Assembly: GCA_012955965.1 (NCBI GenBank)
Contig: JABBZI010000005.1
Coordinates: forward strand, 115,090-179,089
Direction: 5' to 3'
Length of the DNA stretch: 64,000 bases
Origin: Clostridioides difficile
Lineage (GTDB): Bacteria; Bacillota; Clostridia; Peptostreptococcales; Peptostreptococcaceae
In this document: in pieces, positions 7,702 through 16,922 of the stretch
Numbering within the stretch: the first letter of the stretch is position 1
Layout of the letters: each line of letters opens with the position of its first letter
Notes under the pieces: model-generated
The model's database searches: none
What the model saw: the letters and a program-made list of their open reading frames with translations, nothing else
What the model was told of the DNA's origin: nothing
Program-made: the position numbers and the translations under genes

Positions 7702-9414
7702 TTACTTAAATTCAACATCAGTATATCCTGTTAGAGTAATAGCAATTTGAGTTGCTTCAGTGCCTTTTTTATGCTTAAATCCAGTATCTGTCTTAGTAAA
7801 ATAATTAGGATAAACAAGTAAATCATATATTAAGAAGTTTTTATCTGTAGCTGTTAGGGAAATCTTGCTATTATCATACTTATTTTTTGAAGTAAATTGA
7901 ATTCCTGCATTAGCAGCGTTAATATTTATTACATCTGTACAATTATTTGGCAAATTATAACTAAAATCACCATTACGAACTTTGACATTCATAACACGTT
8001 TTACATCTGGTACATAAAGCTTAACGAAGTCTGTTTTACCCATTAATGAAACTTTTCCGGATATACGAACAATCCATTTACCATTCTCTTTTGTAATATG
8101 AACATCATAGTATTCACCATCATAGCTAGCTGTTATTTCGTTGGAAGAGGAAGGAAGTATCTCCACACCACCATTATAAATATCAAAAGACATATCGAGA
8201 TTTTTTATATTGTTTGGCAAATTACCACTACTAGAAATGTCGAGATTCTTTGTATTGTCTGTTGATTTATTGTTGTTTTCCTGTGTTCCTGAATTCGAGT
8301 TGTTATTAGTAGAGTTAGAATTTATATTTTTGTTGTTATCAACTGGAATTTGTGGTACTGTATATGCTCCAATAGCCGTTGCTCCAACTGTAAATAAAAC
8401 AGTTATTATAAGCGTAAAAAAGACTACTAAACTTGATTTTTTTCTAAAGTTCATAATCGCACCCAACCTTTCTTTTAGTAATTTCTTACTTTCACTCAGA
8501 GTAACAGAAGCAAGGGACTCTTTATATTTTCCAACAGTTGCTATAGAGTTTAGTAGAGTCTTTCCATAGTCTTGCACATTACTCGAATCTAGTTTTTTGA
8601 TAATTGCTTCATCACATGCAAACTCACATGATTTATTAATTTCTTTTCCCATAAAATATACAAGAGGATTGAACCAGTGTAAGCAAACTGTAATTTGTAC
8701 TAGCCATTTATAGAACATATCTAATCGACGATAATGTGTAAGTTCATGTAGAACAATATACTGAAAATCTTTTTCTGTAATATCAACCTTTGGTAGTACA
8801 ATACATGGTCGGAAAAATCCAATTAGTAATGGAGAAGAAATAAGGGGATTGATGCAAAGCTCTATAGCTCTTTTTATTTTTATTTGACCTCCAATAATTG
8901 CAAGTCTGTCTAATAGTTCTGTGTCTGAAATAGGAACTTGTCCAGCCTTTATGTATCGCACGAAGCTTTGATAAATTGTTACTTTTCTTACGAATAGGAT
9001 AAGAGCAATTATCAACCAAATTATCCAAATATTATTTGCTAGTAAGGTAATTATGTCCTGTATTGCTTGGTTACTAGTAGATAGTTTTGTTTTATTTATA
9101 TTTCTTTGATTGTTTTGCTCATTGTTTATAGTTTGGGTATTTTTGTCATCATTCAAAATAGATTGATTTTGTTGTGTGGGTAGATATTTTTCAGTATGAT
9201 ATGTAGTATTGTCGAATGTCTGAAAAATAGTTCCCATCAAGTTTGTTTCTGGTGTAAATGGTAATAGTAGTCTCATAATGACAATTAGCCAGATATAATA
9301 CTGCCATTGCCTACTTATCTTGTCTTTAAAAATTTGCTTGAGTAAAAAAAGAATTAGAATAAGCAGTGAACCAGAAAGGGACATTGATAAGAATACCTTT
9401 AAGATATTGTTCAT
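7702..9414 (-). CDS. M56 family (BlaR1-like) peptidase with large extracytoplasmic C-terminal domain
   Basis: A 570-aa membrane peptidase. N-terminal helices, a Gln/Asn/Thr-rich loop (about residues 70-115) and a helix precede the zinc motif HELTH (in LHELTHYRRLDMFYKW, near residue 225), followed by HWFNPLVYFMG and CEFACDE. After the last membrane helix (around residues 330-350) comes an Asn/Ser-rich linker and a ~190-residue beta-rich domain with repeated strand patterns (ITASYDGEYYDVHI, VKVRNGDFSYNL), similar in style to DUF4097-type beta-solenoid domains. It is not a PBP-like sensor. Its start overlaps the BlaI gene stop by 4 bases (ATGA), implying coupled translation. Confidence 0.85.
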   Translation of the reverse strand: MNNILKVFLSMSLSGSLLILILFLLKQIFKDKISRQWQYYIWLIVIMRLLLPFTPETNLMGTIFQTFDNTTYHTEKYLPTQQNQSILNDDKNTQTINNEQNNQRNINKTKLSTSNQAIQDIITLLANNIWIIWLIIALILFVRKVTIYQSFVRYIKAGQVPISDTELLDRLAIIGGQIKIKRAIELCINPLISSPLLIGFFRPCIVLPKVDITEKDFQYIVLHELTHYRRLDMFYKWLVQITVCLHWFNPLVYFMGKEINKSCEFACDEAIIKKLDSSNVQDYGKTLLNSIATVGKYKESLASVTLSESKKLLKERLGAIMNFRKKSSLVVFFTLIITVLFTVGATAIGAYTVPQIPVDNNKNINSNSTNNNSNSGTQENNNKSTDNTKNLDISSSGNLPNNIKNLDMSFDIYNGGVEILPSSSNEITASYDGEYYDVHITKENGKWIVRISGKVSLMGKTDFVKLYVPDVKRVMNVKVRNGDFSYNLPNNCTDVININAANAGIQFTSKNKYDNSKISLTATDKNFLIYDLLVYPNYFTKTDTGFKHKKGTEATQIAITLTGYTDVEFK

Positions 9415-9788
9415 TTATCTTTCCCCCCTTCCAAGAGTTCCTTTAATTCATCATATTCTTCATCAGTTAGCAAGTCACTTTGAATTAAATTAGAGACAAG
9501 ACCTTTTACATTTCCTTCATAGATTTTATCAAGTAGTTTTTTTGTTTGGCTTGTCTGATATTCTGATTCTGATATAAGGGGAGTGTATTCATTTCGGCGT
9601 CCTAATTTTTTTGCTTTTAGATACCCTTTATCCATAAGTCGAGCTAAGAGTGTTATTAGTGTGTTTTTTTGCCATGTTTTACCTATTGATGTTAACTCAT
9701 CTAAAAGAAATGCAAAAAGTACTGGTTCATCATGTGACCAAATAATTTTCATAATTTCAAGCTCAGCATCTGATAATTGTTGAATCAC
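9411..9788 (-). CDS. BlaI/MecI/CopY family repressor
   Basis: A 125-aa winged-helix repressor with LSDAELEIMKIIWSHDEPV, the canonical BlaI opening, then a recognition region KNTLITLLARLMDKGYL and wing KKLGRRNEYTPLISE. The C-terminal half is acidic and helical, suited to dimerisation and to cleavage signalling by the partner M56 peptidase, with which it overlaps by 4 bases. The upstream promoter contains two ACA/TGT-type palindromes, suggesting autorepression. Confidence 0.88.
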   Translation of the reverse strand: MIQQLSDAELEIMKIIWSHDEPVLFAFLLDELTSIGKTWQKNTLITLLARLMDKGYLKAKKLGRRNEYTPLISESEYQTSQTKKLLDKIYEGNVKGLVSNLIQSDLLTDEEYDELKELLEGGKDK

Positions 9789-9808
9789 CTAAATCTACCT
9801 CCTTTTGT

Positions 9809-9860
9809 ATGACATTATGTCATTTTATTTTAGTATAAGTCGATGTCATACATTTGTCAA
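9809..9860 (-). promoter_or_regulatory. Promoter with two BlaI-type operators
   Basis: On the minus strand TTGACA (9855-9860), 17-bp spacer and TATACT (9832-9837). ACATTTGT at 9850-9857 overlaps the -35, and ATGACATTATGTCAT at 9809-9823 (7-1-7 palindrome) lies just downstream of the start point. Both share the ACA/TGT core of BlaI sites and of the site at 5655-5670. Confidence 0.78.
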
Positions 9861-9986
9861 TAAACTTATTTAACTTGGAAGGTGTAATTATAAAAATATA
9901 GAACCAATAACTAATAAATATTGCTATTGATTCTATATATGTGTCAGTTTTTTATGTGATTTGTATATTAGTTTTTTGCTAACAAA

Positions 9987-11321
9987 CTAAAATAATCTAA
10001 TATAAAGAAATAAAGAAAATTCATTATCTGTATAAGAAATATTCAATTCGCCATTATACTTATCGACAATTCCTCTAATATTCTCAATCCCATACCCATG
10101 AGAAGTAATATCTTTTTTATCTGAAACAAATAATTCATGTTTTTTATTGATAGGATTTACTTTGTTATTGGTCAACAAATAGCTAAAATACTCCTTTTCA
10201 CAACGAGCTTTTAACACTACTTTTCTATTTGGCAAATCCGATATTTTCAAAGATGCTTCTATAGCATTATCCAAAGAATTTGAAAAAATAGTACATAAAT
10301 CTATAGGCTCTATACCCAAGTGATTGTCTATATCTATATTAAAATGGACGTCAACTCCATTTTCTTCTAACTTTGCATAGCGAAGATTTAAAATTGAATT
10401 AAGAGCTTGATTTTTACAAAACTGCTTGCCATTAAGAGTACCAAGACCTATTTTCAACTGATTAAAGTATTCTTTAGCACCGTCAATATCTTCGACCTCT
10501 AAATATGATTCAATCATTTGAAAGTGGTTGTTCATATCATGACGTATTTTACGTATTTGAATCTGTTGATTTTCTAGTAAGTTGTAGTATTTTTCTTTTA
10601 TGTGATTTGCTTGATTTTCTATCTTCATCTTTACGTTTTCAATTAGTGGTTGTAAAAGAAGTATTACGCCAATATTCGCTATAATTGCTGATAAAATAAT
10701 TATATAAGTACCATAAGAATCACCTAAGACAATATTGTTTTTATGACCCATAGGAATTAAATTAGTTGGTGGTAGAATGATAGCAATTAATATCGATAAA
10801 AATGAAGCTATACAGACCATGTCGATAAAAATCCATATCTTATTTGACAGGTACTGTTTTATATTGACCAATCTATTTTTTAAGAACATATGTATTAAAA
10901 ACCAAAACAATAGTTTAATCAGAGCAGAAACTGTCTTGACAATTGAAAGTATTAAAAGATACTCACTTGAACAGATAAGTTCCCTATATAGAGGATTGTT
11001 TATAAAAAGAAAATTGATACCAACTATGATAGGGTAGAGTATCATGATAATTGATACTATGGGAATCAATCTACTTTTACTACAGATTATAAGCATTAGC
11101 AAATATCCAAGTAATGTAAATAGAATATTTACAGGGTCAGAAGCCCATATTATCATTTGACTAATAATAGAGTAGCCTAAAATCAATATGACTTTAAAAA
11201 TCCAATGATTTCTAAAGTCTATAAAATAAGAAGTCAATTTATAAAGAAAAAAGGCTATGTAAATATTAATTAAGACTATGATAAAAGTTGTGCCATTATT
11301 AATTAAAGAATAAGTGTTCAT
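9987..11321 (-). CDS. GHKL-domain sensor histidine kinase (AgrC/LytS-like)
   Basis: A 444-aa kinase with six or seven membrane segments in the first ~225 residues, then a cytosolic kinase core. The phosphoacceptor region is IRKIRHDMNNHFQMIESYL (His near residue 262). The ATPase has an N-box (NSLDNAIEA) and a G-box (GYGIENI). This is the AgrC/FsrC-like family that senses peptides or membrane-active ligands. It is the last gene of the minus-strand ABC-ABC-regulator-kinase set and pairs with the LytTR regulator just upstream; a role in sensing the transporter's substrate is inferred. Confidence 0.88.
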   Translation of the reverse strand: MNTYSLINNGTTFIIVLINIYIAFFLYKLTSYFIDFRNHWIFKVILILGYSIISQMIIWASDPVNILFTLLGYLLMLIICSKSRLIPIVSIIMILYPIIVGINFLFINNPLYRELICSSEYLLILSIVKTVSALIKLLFWFLIHMFLKNRLVNIKQYLSNKIWIFIDMVCIASFLSILIAIILPPTNLIPMGHKNNIVLGDSYGTYIIILSAIIANIGVILLLQPLIENVKMKIENQANHIKEKYYNLLENQQIQIRKIRHDMNNHFQMIESYLEVEDIDGAKEYFNQLKIGLGTLNGKQFCKNQALNSILNLRYAKLEENGVDVHFNIDIDNHLGIEPIDLCTIFSNSLDNAIEASLKISDLPNRKVVLKARCEKEYFSYLLTNNKVNPINKKHELFVSDKKDITSHGYGIENIRGIVDKYNGELNISYTDNEFSLFLYIRLF

Positions 11322-11389
11322 CTAAGATACCTTTCTAAAAAATCGTATTCTAATATGTATTTTAAAACTAGGATTTTAATATATTATCC

Positions 11390-11510
11390 TGAATTTAAAT
11401 TCTTAATATATATCTAAAAATAAAGATTCTAATTCATTCTTGAGCTTAAATTTTTAATATATCTTTAAAAATAAAGATTCTAATTCATTCTTGAATTTAA
11501 ATTTTTAATA
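11390..11510. repeat. 51-bp imperfect tandem repeat between regulator and kinase genes
   Basis: The block TAAAAATAAAGATTCTAATT begins at 11415 and recurs at 11466, a 51-bp period, with flanking partial copies (TTCTAATATG, TTTAATAT) extending to both sides. It fills the gap between the response regulator stop and the kinase start and contains no gene. Confidence 0.7.
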
Positions 11511-11522
11511 TCCTTCTTAAAA

Positions 11523-12233
11523 TTAAGTTTCCAACATATACCTTGTAAATTTTCCTATAACTTCCTGATATTTTTGACGGCTTATAGGAATTTTTTCATT
11601 ATGAACTTTAGCATAAGTTTGATTTATACTATCTACATGGTTTAGATTAACAATATACCTTTGATGTGTTCGTACAAAGTTAGATGGAAGAGTAGTTTCC
11701 ATATCATTTAACTTTCCATAATATTCTAAAGTTCTATCAGGGGTCACTATAGTTAATTTTCTTAGCTCACTTTTAAAGTAGATAATATCTTTCATATTGA
11801 TTTTACAAAGGTTAGTTCCAATTTGAACTGTAATAAAGTTTTCTTTCCATTGTTCTAGTTTTTTTAATGCTTCTTTTAGTACCTCACATATTTTTTCACT
11901 TTTATAAGGTTTTAATATATAGTTCAAAGCACCCACATCATATCCATGAAACACATAATCGGAAAAACCTGTGACAAAGATGATTATAGTATCTTCTGAG
12001 TATTTTCGTATAGTCTTTGCTATATCAACACCATTGCTTTCTCCAAGCTCAATATCTAAAAAAATAATATCCATATAATAGCTTTCGTGTTCTAGGTTGT
12101 ATATTAGGCTTTCACCATTTGAATATTCTTTTATATGACATGGGTAACCCCATAAATCCATCTCTCTTGTAATGATTTTATTTAACATGTTTCTCTGTTG
12201 TTTTTCATCATCACAAATACAAATCGAAATCAA
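11523..12233 (-). CDS. LytTR family response regulator (AgrA-like)
   Basis: A 236-aa regulator. The receiver domain (1-125) has acidic residues ICDDE, the phosphoacceptor Asp60 in FLDIELG and the KPYKSEK lysine loop. The LytTR DNA-binding domain spans about 140-235 (NMKDIIYFKSELRKLTIV ... FVRTHQRYIVNLNHVDSI). The start codon is TTG, with GGAGAT eight bases upstream; no ATG in frame is well placed. It forms a two-component pair with the downstream GHKL kinase and lies after a Bce-type transporter, which it probably controls. Confidence 0.9.
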   Translation of the reverse strand: MISICICDDEKQQRNMLNKIITREMDLWGYPCHIKEYSNGESLIYNLEHESYYMDIIFLDIELGESNGVDIAKTIRKYSEDTIIIFVTGFSDYVFHGYDVGALNYILKPYKSEKICEVLKEALKKLEQWKENFITVQIGTNLCKINMKDIIYFKSELRKLTIVTPDRTLEYYGKLNDMETTLPSNFVRTHQRYIVNLNHVDSINQTYAKVHNEKIPISRQKYQEVIGKFTRYMLET

Positions 12234-12414
12234 TGTCTAATCTCCTTTCAAGTTTTATATTTATATAATTAAGTATATAATATATTTTGCTACCTAGATA
12301 TATAAAATGAGATAACAAATATATCCAGGTAGCAAGTTAAAGTTTTCTATATCAGTATAGATGTAGATTTAAGATTATTTTATTAAACTTATTTTGAGAT
12401 TCCAATGACTTTTA

Positions 12415-14535
12415 TTATTTTGAAATCCCAATAATATCTTTGAATTTCTTATAGGTTAACAGGTAAACAAGGTACATATAGATACCACAAAGCCCTATAA
12501 GACCTAAATTTATCAAAAGAGCATAGACTTCGCTGTTGACAATTCTACCATCATTGTTAATCATAATCATAAAATTAAATAGATAGATTACAAAACTTCC
12601 TACAATAAGAGGGTATGAGAAGACTTTCTTTAATTGATTTCTGATGCAGAATTTTATATAGTCGTTATTAGCTCCTAATCGACTTAAGTCCATAAAAACT
12701 TGCTTATGATTTATAGCTATAGTGACACCTCTTGTATATGCAATGATTCCAACTGCTGCAAAACAAATGATTGCCACATATATGAATAACATCAAGAATA
12801 CTGCCATATTTTTTATCATATCTTGGCTTTGTAAAATTTTAAAGTTAGGATAGTATTTCCAATTAAGGTACAGTTGATTATTGTCTGGTTCTAGTTTTAG
12901 AGGACCTTCTCCACTTGTATATTTTTCATCCATAAAATACTTTTCTCCAGCGGATTCATAACGTTTCTTTACATACTCATCATAACCAGTTAACATTCCC
13001 ATCTCTTTGGATGTTCTTTTTATAATCTCTGCTTTTAAATCACTAGCAAAAGCATAAGTATCTTTAGAATTATCGACATTAAATAGTACAGAATTATTGT
13101 GATTTTTTATAGATAAATCTTTAGAAAATGCTTTATAATCACTTTCATTAAGAACATAGACATTCATACTTCTATTTTGAAAAAAAGAACCATTAAAAGT
13201 TAGATTTCCAGCATGTTTAAAAGGCATTTCTTTTTCTGTTACTGGGCTTGATATAAATTTGGTATAATCATAATTTTGATTTTCATTTTCTTTATTTACA
13301 ACAGCGAGATATTCACCATTTTTTATATTTATTGGCTTACCAATTAATTTAGAAAAATCTTTGGAATTAAAGAACATGTCATATGAACTTTTCTTTAGGT
13401 ACACATTGTCAATAGTTCCATTTTTATGACGTGTTGATTCTATACCATCAACAATCAATTCAATAGAAGGAATTTCCATATAGTTGTGAATATCTATATT
13501 ATGTTTATCTGCTAATTGTTCAATGTCTTTTTTTGATACCTGTTTATCTCTTTGATTGTAGGTAAAAGTGTAATCTATAGGGTTGTTTTTAAGATTATCA
13601 TAAATTCCTGTAACCATGTTAGGCACATAGAATATAGCAAATAATGCTCCTGCAATTAAAAATGAAATAACACACATATTTTTTACTGTCTGTCTTCCCA
13701 TAAATCTCATCATACTAGTTGATATGATGTTTTTGTAGTATTTCTCAGGATTCTTTCCTCTTTTTACATGTACAACTATATATGTCATAATCATATAAAT
13801 TCCAACAACAGAGAATAGATAGGTAATGCTCCATACAGATGGTAATACATAATTTAATTTATCTATAACTATTGAAGGTACAATATAACCTAAAATAATA
13901 CCTAGTATAATAAAAACCATACCTAATATACCATACCATTCCTTTACATCATGTACTGGTTCAGATATTCTCTGGTCATTTAGTATATCAATTATATTTG
14001 TACGATTGATAAATTTTGATGAAAGCATAAATATACAAAATGTCACAAATATACAGAATATAAATCCATATATGAATCCTTGAGTTCCAAAATGATATGT
14101 CATTTCTCTAGTGTCGATAATCACTAATTGGAATATCTTCCAGATTCCAAAAGACACAGGTACACTTAATAAAAGACCTAAAAGGCAACATATTATAGAA
14201 ATCAACAGTATTTCTGAAAATAGAAGTTTTTTTAGTTTTTTCTTATCTGCTCCTAGAGCCATGAAAATACCAATTTCTTTACTTTTAAATTTTAAAAATA
14301 GGGAAGAGGCATATGTAGTAAAGACAGCACATCCTAATATAGCAACTGAGAATATCATTGTAGCTTGTTTTCTACTATCTCCACCAGTTGGAAGAATGTT
14401 TTGTACTGTTGGACTAAAATAAATTAGAGCATATGAAGTTACTAGTACTACAGAAAGTATTATACAAAAGAATAAGGTAGTATAGTTCTTCCAATTGTAG
14501 GTACGAAGTTTTCCATATAACTTATTAATTGTCAT
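12415..14535 (-). CDS. FtsX-family ABC transporter permease (BceB/VraE-like)
   Basis: A 706-aa permease with the BceB architecture: one N-terminal helix, a three-helix FtsX unit around residues 60-170, further helices at ~205-300, a large extracytoplasmic domain of about 220 residues (approximately 315-540) and a C-terminal FtsX unit. This layout is typical of antimicrobial-peptide (bacitracin/lantibiotic) detoxification permeases. Its start overlaps the ATPase stop by 11 bases. Peptide resistance is inferred from family; the substrate is unknown. Confidence 0.87.
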   Translation of the reverse strand: MTINKLYGKLRTYNWKNYTTLFFCIILSVVLVTSYALIYFSPTVQNILPTGGDSRKQATMIFSVAILGCAVFTTYASSLFLKFKSKEIGIFMALGADKKKLKKLLFSEILLISIICCLLGLLLSVPVSFGIWKIFQLVIIDTREMTYHFGTQGFIYGFIFCIFVTFCIFMLSSKFINRTNIIDILNDQRISEPVHDVKEWYGILGMVFIILGIILGYIVPSIVIDKLNYVLPSVWSITYLFSVVGIYMIMTYIVVHVKRGKNPEKYYKNIISTSMMRFMGRQTVKNMCVISFLIAGALFAIFYVPNMVTGIYDNLKNNPIDYTFTYNQRDKQVSKKDIEQLADKHNIDIHNYMEIPSIELIVDGIESTRHKNGTIDNVYLKKSSYDMFFNSKDFSKLIGKPINIKNGEYLAVVNKENENQNYDYTKFISSPVTEKEMPFKHAGNLTFNGSFFQNRSMNVYVLNESDYKAFSKDLSIKNHNNSVLFNVDNSKDTYAFASDLKAEIIKRTSKEMGMLTGYDEYVKKRYESAGEKYFMDEKYTSGEGPLKLEPDNNQLYLNWKYYPNFKILQSQDMIKNMAVFLMLFIYVAIICFAAVGIIAYTRGVTIAINHKQVFMDLSRLGANNDYIKFCIRNQLKKVFSYPLIVGSFVIYLFNFMIMINNDGRIVNSEVYALLINLGLIGLCGIYMYLVYLLTYKKFKDIIGISK

Positions 14536-15277
14536 CTTGAGCGCCTCCCATTTCTTTTAAAAGTTCTAGCAATTCATCTAGGAATTCACGTCTTGAATTT
14601 GATTTTACAACCTCCTTATAAACTGTTCCATCTTTAAGTACAATAACTCGGTCACAGAAGCTTGCTGCAAAGCTATCATGTGTAACCATAAGTATAGTAG
14701 CATCTAGCTCCTGTTTTGCCTTTAGAAATGAATCAATAACTGTACGACAAGACTTACTATCAAGGTTACCAGTTGGCTCATCTGCTAATATTAAATCTGG
14801 ATTGTTCATAAGTGCTCTTGCAACTGCTGTACGTTGCTTTTCTCCGCCAGATATTTCAGCAGGATATTTTTTTCTAATATGTTCAATACCAAACAGTTCA
14901 CATAGACTAATAGCACGGTTTTCCATTTGTAAGACTTGACCTCCTTTGATAATTTGTGGGACACATATATTTTCAAAAACATTAAGCCCATCAAATAGCA
15001 TGAAGTCTTGGAATACAAATCCTAATTGCTGGTTTCTAACTTCAGAAAGTTCTTTTTCTTGTAAATTTCTTATATTATTATTTCCAAGGGTTATTTCACC
15101 ATCATCAATTGGGATAAAGCATGAAATACAGTTTAGGAGAGTGGTTTTTCCACTTCCTGATGAACCCATAATTGCTACAAATTCTCCTTTATTGATTTCA
15201 AAAGAAATGTTTTTTAATACTGGATATGTTTTATTACCAGTTTTGTATGATTTACATAAGTGATTTACTTTAAGCAT
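14525..15277 (-). CDS. ABC transporter ATP-binding protein (BceA/MacB-like)
   Basis: ATPase partner of the BceB-like permease. Visible are the Walker A GSSGSGKTT, Q-loop QLGFVFQDFML, signature ISGGEKQRTAVARAL, Walker B LILADEPTGNLDS and H-loop THD, all typical of the LolD/MacB/BceA group. The frame is open seven codons further upstream, but GAGAGGG is best placed for the ATG giving MLKVNHLCKSYKTG. It is the first gene of the four-gene set. No clear promoter was identified upstream. Confidence 0.9.
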   Translation of the reverse strand: MLKVNHLCKSYKTGNKTYPVLKNISFEINKGEFVAIMGSSGSGKTTLLNCISCFIPIDDGEITLGNNNIRNLQEKELSEVRNQQLGFVFQDFMLFDGLNVFENICVPQIIKGGQVLQMENRAISLCELFGIEHIRKKYPAEISGGEKQRTAVARALMNNPDLILADEPTGNLDSKSCRTVIDSFLKAKQELDATILMVTHDSFAASFCDRVIVLKDGTVYKEVVKSNSRREFLDELLELLKEMGGAQDDN

Positions 15278-15298
15278 ATATATTACCCTCTCTTTCAT

Positions 15299-15977
15299 TT
15301 ATCTTGTAAGTCAATGATAGCATTTGAAGGGGTTAGAGAAATACCAGCTCTATTGTAAGAATTGGATGTTTTTTTGTAATATTTGAAAATGTATTATTGA
15401 GAGTGTGAGAAGTTGGTATAGTGATATGGATTGTATTGAGTAGTGATAGGGTAAAATTTTATAAGTGTGTTTATGGGTATAGATTATCATGGTAGAGCAA
15501 GATAATATAGAATATTAAGAAAAGAGGGTTATATAGTAGTGAATAAGTATCTAGGAAAATCATGTATAGTAAAAGTGGAAAGTTATGTGGTATTTATATT
15601 GTGTGAAAAAGTGATGTAGAGTATAAGTAAAAAAAGCTATAGAGTAGTGAATAAGTGTTTAGAAAAATAATGTAGAATAACAGATTGTAGGGTAATGAAG
15701 TTAGATTAAAGAAAAAACATATAAAGTAAAAGTAAAAAAATACTACTAATATAAAAATAATAGAGACTTCTAATAGAAAATATAAATAGAGATTTAAAAA
15801 TACCCTAAAAAGCGATAGAGACGCTTTTAAGATAGTCAAATAATCTCCATATTATAGTAAATTATTATAATAAAGGCTTACTATAGTAAAGCAATTATCA
15901 TAATAAATATGCTATCTAGTAAACATACTATTCAATAAATATATATTGTCTAATAAAAGTACCATCTAATAAAGACA
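15299..15977. other. Long intergenic region with degenerate repeats
   Basis: About 680 bases with no convincing gene. Within it an imperfect direct repeat, GTAGTGAATAAGTAT with downstream AAAATCATGTA-like sequence, occurs at about 15531-15570 and again at 15640-15676. The rightmost ~150 bases are runs of TAATAAA-like sequence. The 81-codon frame across it on the minus strand is Phe/Leu/Tyr-rich repeat translation and is not called. Confidence 0.5.
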
Positions 15978-16154
15978 TTAATTTCTTACCAAAAAAGATA
16001 CTACAATCAACAACGAAAAAACAATTGAAAGTATCGAAAAAGTAAAGTGAGAATTTGAGTCATTATTACGGTTATTAAGTTTTATCCATAAACCACATAT
16101 AATTGTACACAATAATAAAATTGCTGATATTACTCCTAGAAATGTAAAAAACAT
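15978..16154 (-). CDS. Small two-helix membrane protein (58 aa)
   Basis: A 58-residue frame reading MFFTFLGVISAILLLCTI..., ending in SLLIVVSFLVRN, with two hydrophobic helices (about residues 3-25 and 38-56) separated by a polar NNRNNDSNSH loop. An excellent GGGAGGG RBS lies 6-7 bases before the ATG. It lies 92 bp downstream of the TetR gene on the same strand and may be its co-transcribed target. I recognise no family. The RBS and clean helix-loop-helix pattern make it more than a chance frame. Confidence 0.65.
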   Translation of the reverse strand: MFFTFLGVISAILLLCTIICGLWIKLNNRNNDSNSHFTFSILSIVFSLLIVVSFLVRN

Positions 16155-16246
16155 TAAAATTCCCTCCCTATTTAATGTAAATATCTTTTAGTCAATGAGA
16201 ATATTTTCAACCATTACCAGAGCTATACAACAAAAAAGTTAATATA

Positions 16247-16828
16247 TTATTTTATAATATCTACTAGAAATAAATCCAATTGAGAATCTATTAGACCATT
16301 TCTTTGTTCAACATTCATAATATCAATACCACTATACTTAAAAAAAGCTTCAGAACGAAGACAAAGCAACTGAATAAATGAAGTTATTTGATAAGCAATA
16401 GTTCTGTATTCAGCCTCAGTTTTTTTATTGTTCTGATTTTCATAATGAGCTTTAACTAAAGGAAGTATCTTAAATGGATAAATAATTTCTTCTTGTACCA
16501 ATATGTAGGGTACAGAAATATTTATAAATTGACTATGCGTACCTATAAATTCAAAAAATGCAATTATTATTTCTCTTAATTGCTTTTTAGGTGCTAAATC
16601 TTTAATATCATGTGTAGTCTTATACTCATCCATATGACACTTTAAAAATTTTTTAATAGCAGTATTAACTAATGCTTCCTTAGATTTAAAACAATAGTTA
16701 ATCATAGCTAAATTGACATTTGCTTTAGCTACAATTTCTCTAGCTGTAATGCTTGAAATATCTTCATGCGAAGATAATAACTGGACTGTGGCATTAATTA
16801 GCTGTTCTTTTGTAGAATCTGTTCTCAT
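16247..16828 (-). CDS. TetR/AcrR family transcriptional regulator
   Basis: A 193-aa regulator with an N-terminal helix-turn-helix (TAREIVAKANVNLAMINYCFKSKEALVNTAI, residues ~24-54) and an all-helical ligand domain. GAGGGG precedes the ATG. A perfect TAAACGTG/CACGTTTA palindrome lies between the promoter -10 and the RBS, so autoregulation is likely. The small membrane protein gene downstream is the only obvious co-transcribed partner. Confidence 0.87.
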   Translation of the reverse strand: MRTDSTKEQLINATVQLLSSHEDISSITAREIVAKANVNLAMINYCFKSKEALVNTAIKKFLKCHMDEYKTTHDIKDLAPKKQLREIIIAFFEFIGTHSQFINISVPYILVQEEIIYPFKILPLVKAHYENQNNKKTEAEYRTIAYQITSFIQLLCLRSEAFFKYSGIDIMNVEQRNGLIDSQLDLFLVDIIK

Positions 16829-16862
16829 AATTTTCCCCTCAAAAATTTCTCTATAAAAAAAT

Positions 16863-16915
16863 TAAACGTGTTTAATACACGTTTAGATACTATCATGAAA
16901 ATTTTGGGATGTCAA
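16863..16915 (-). promoter_or_regulatory. TetR-gene promoter and palindromic operator
   Basis: On the minus strand TTGACA (16910-16915), 17-bp spacer and TAGTAT (16887-16892). The operator TAAACGTG-N7-CACGTTTA (16863-16885) sits at the start point, well placed to block transcription. Confidence 0.8.
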
Positions 16916-16922
16916 TGGGTGC

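Noticed and set aside
8210..8569. 119-codon plus-strand frame
   Set aside because: Antisense shadow of the M56 gene with strong domain evidence on the minus strand.
2427..9414. Beta-lactam sensing BlaR1 proteins
   Set aside because: No penicillin-binding sensor domain (no SxxK/SxN motifs) is present in the external tails.
15594..15839. 81-codon minus-strand frame rich in Phe, Leu and Tyr
   Set aside because: It is the translation of purine-rich repetitive sequence on the other strand, with no RBS and no domain.
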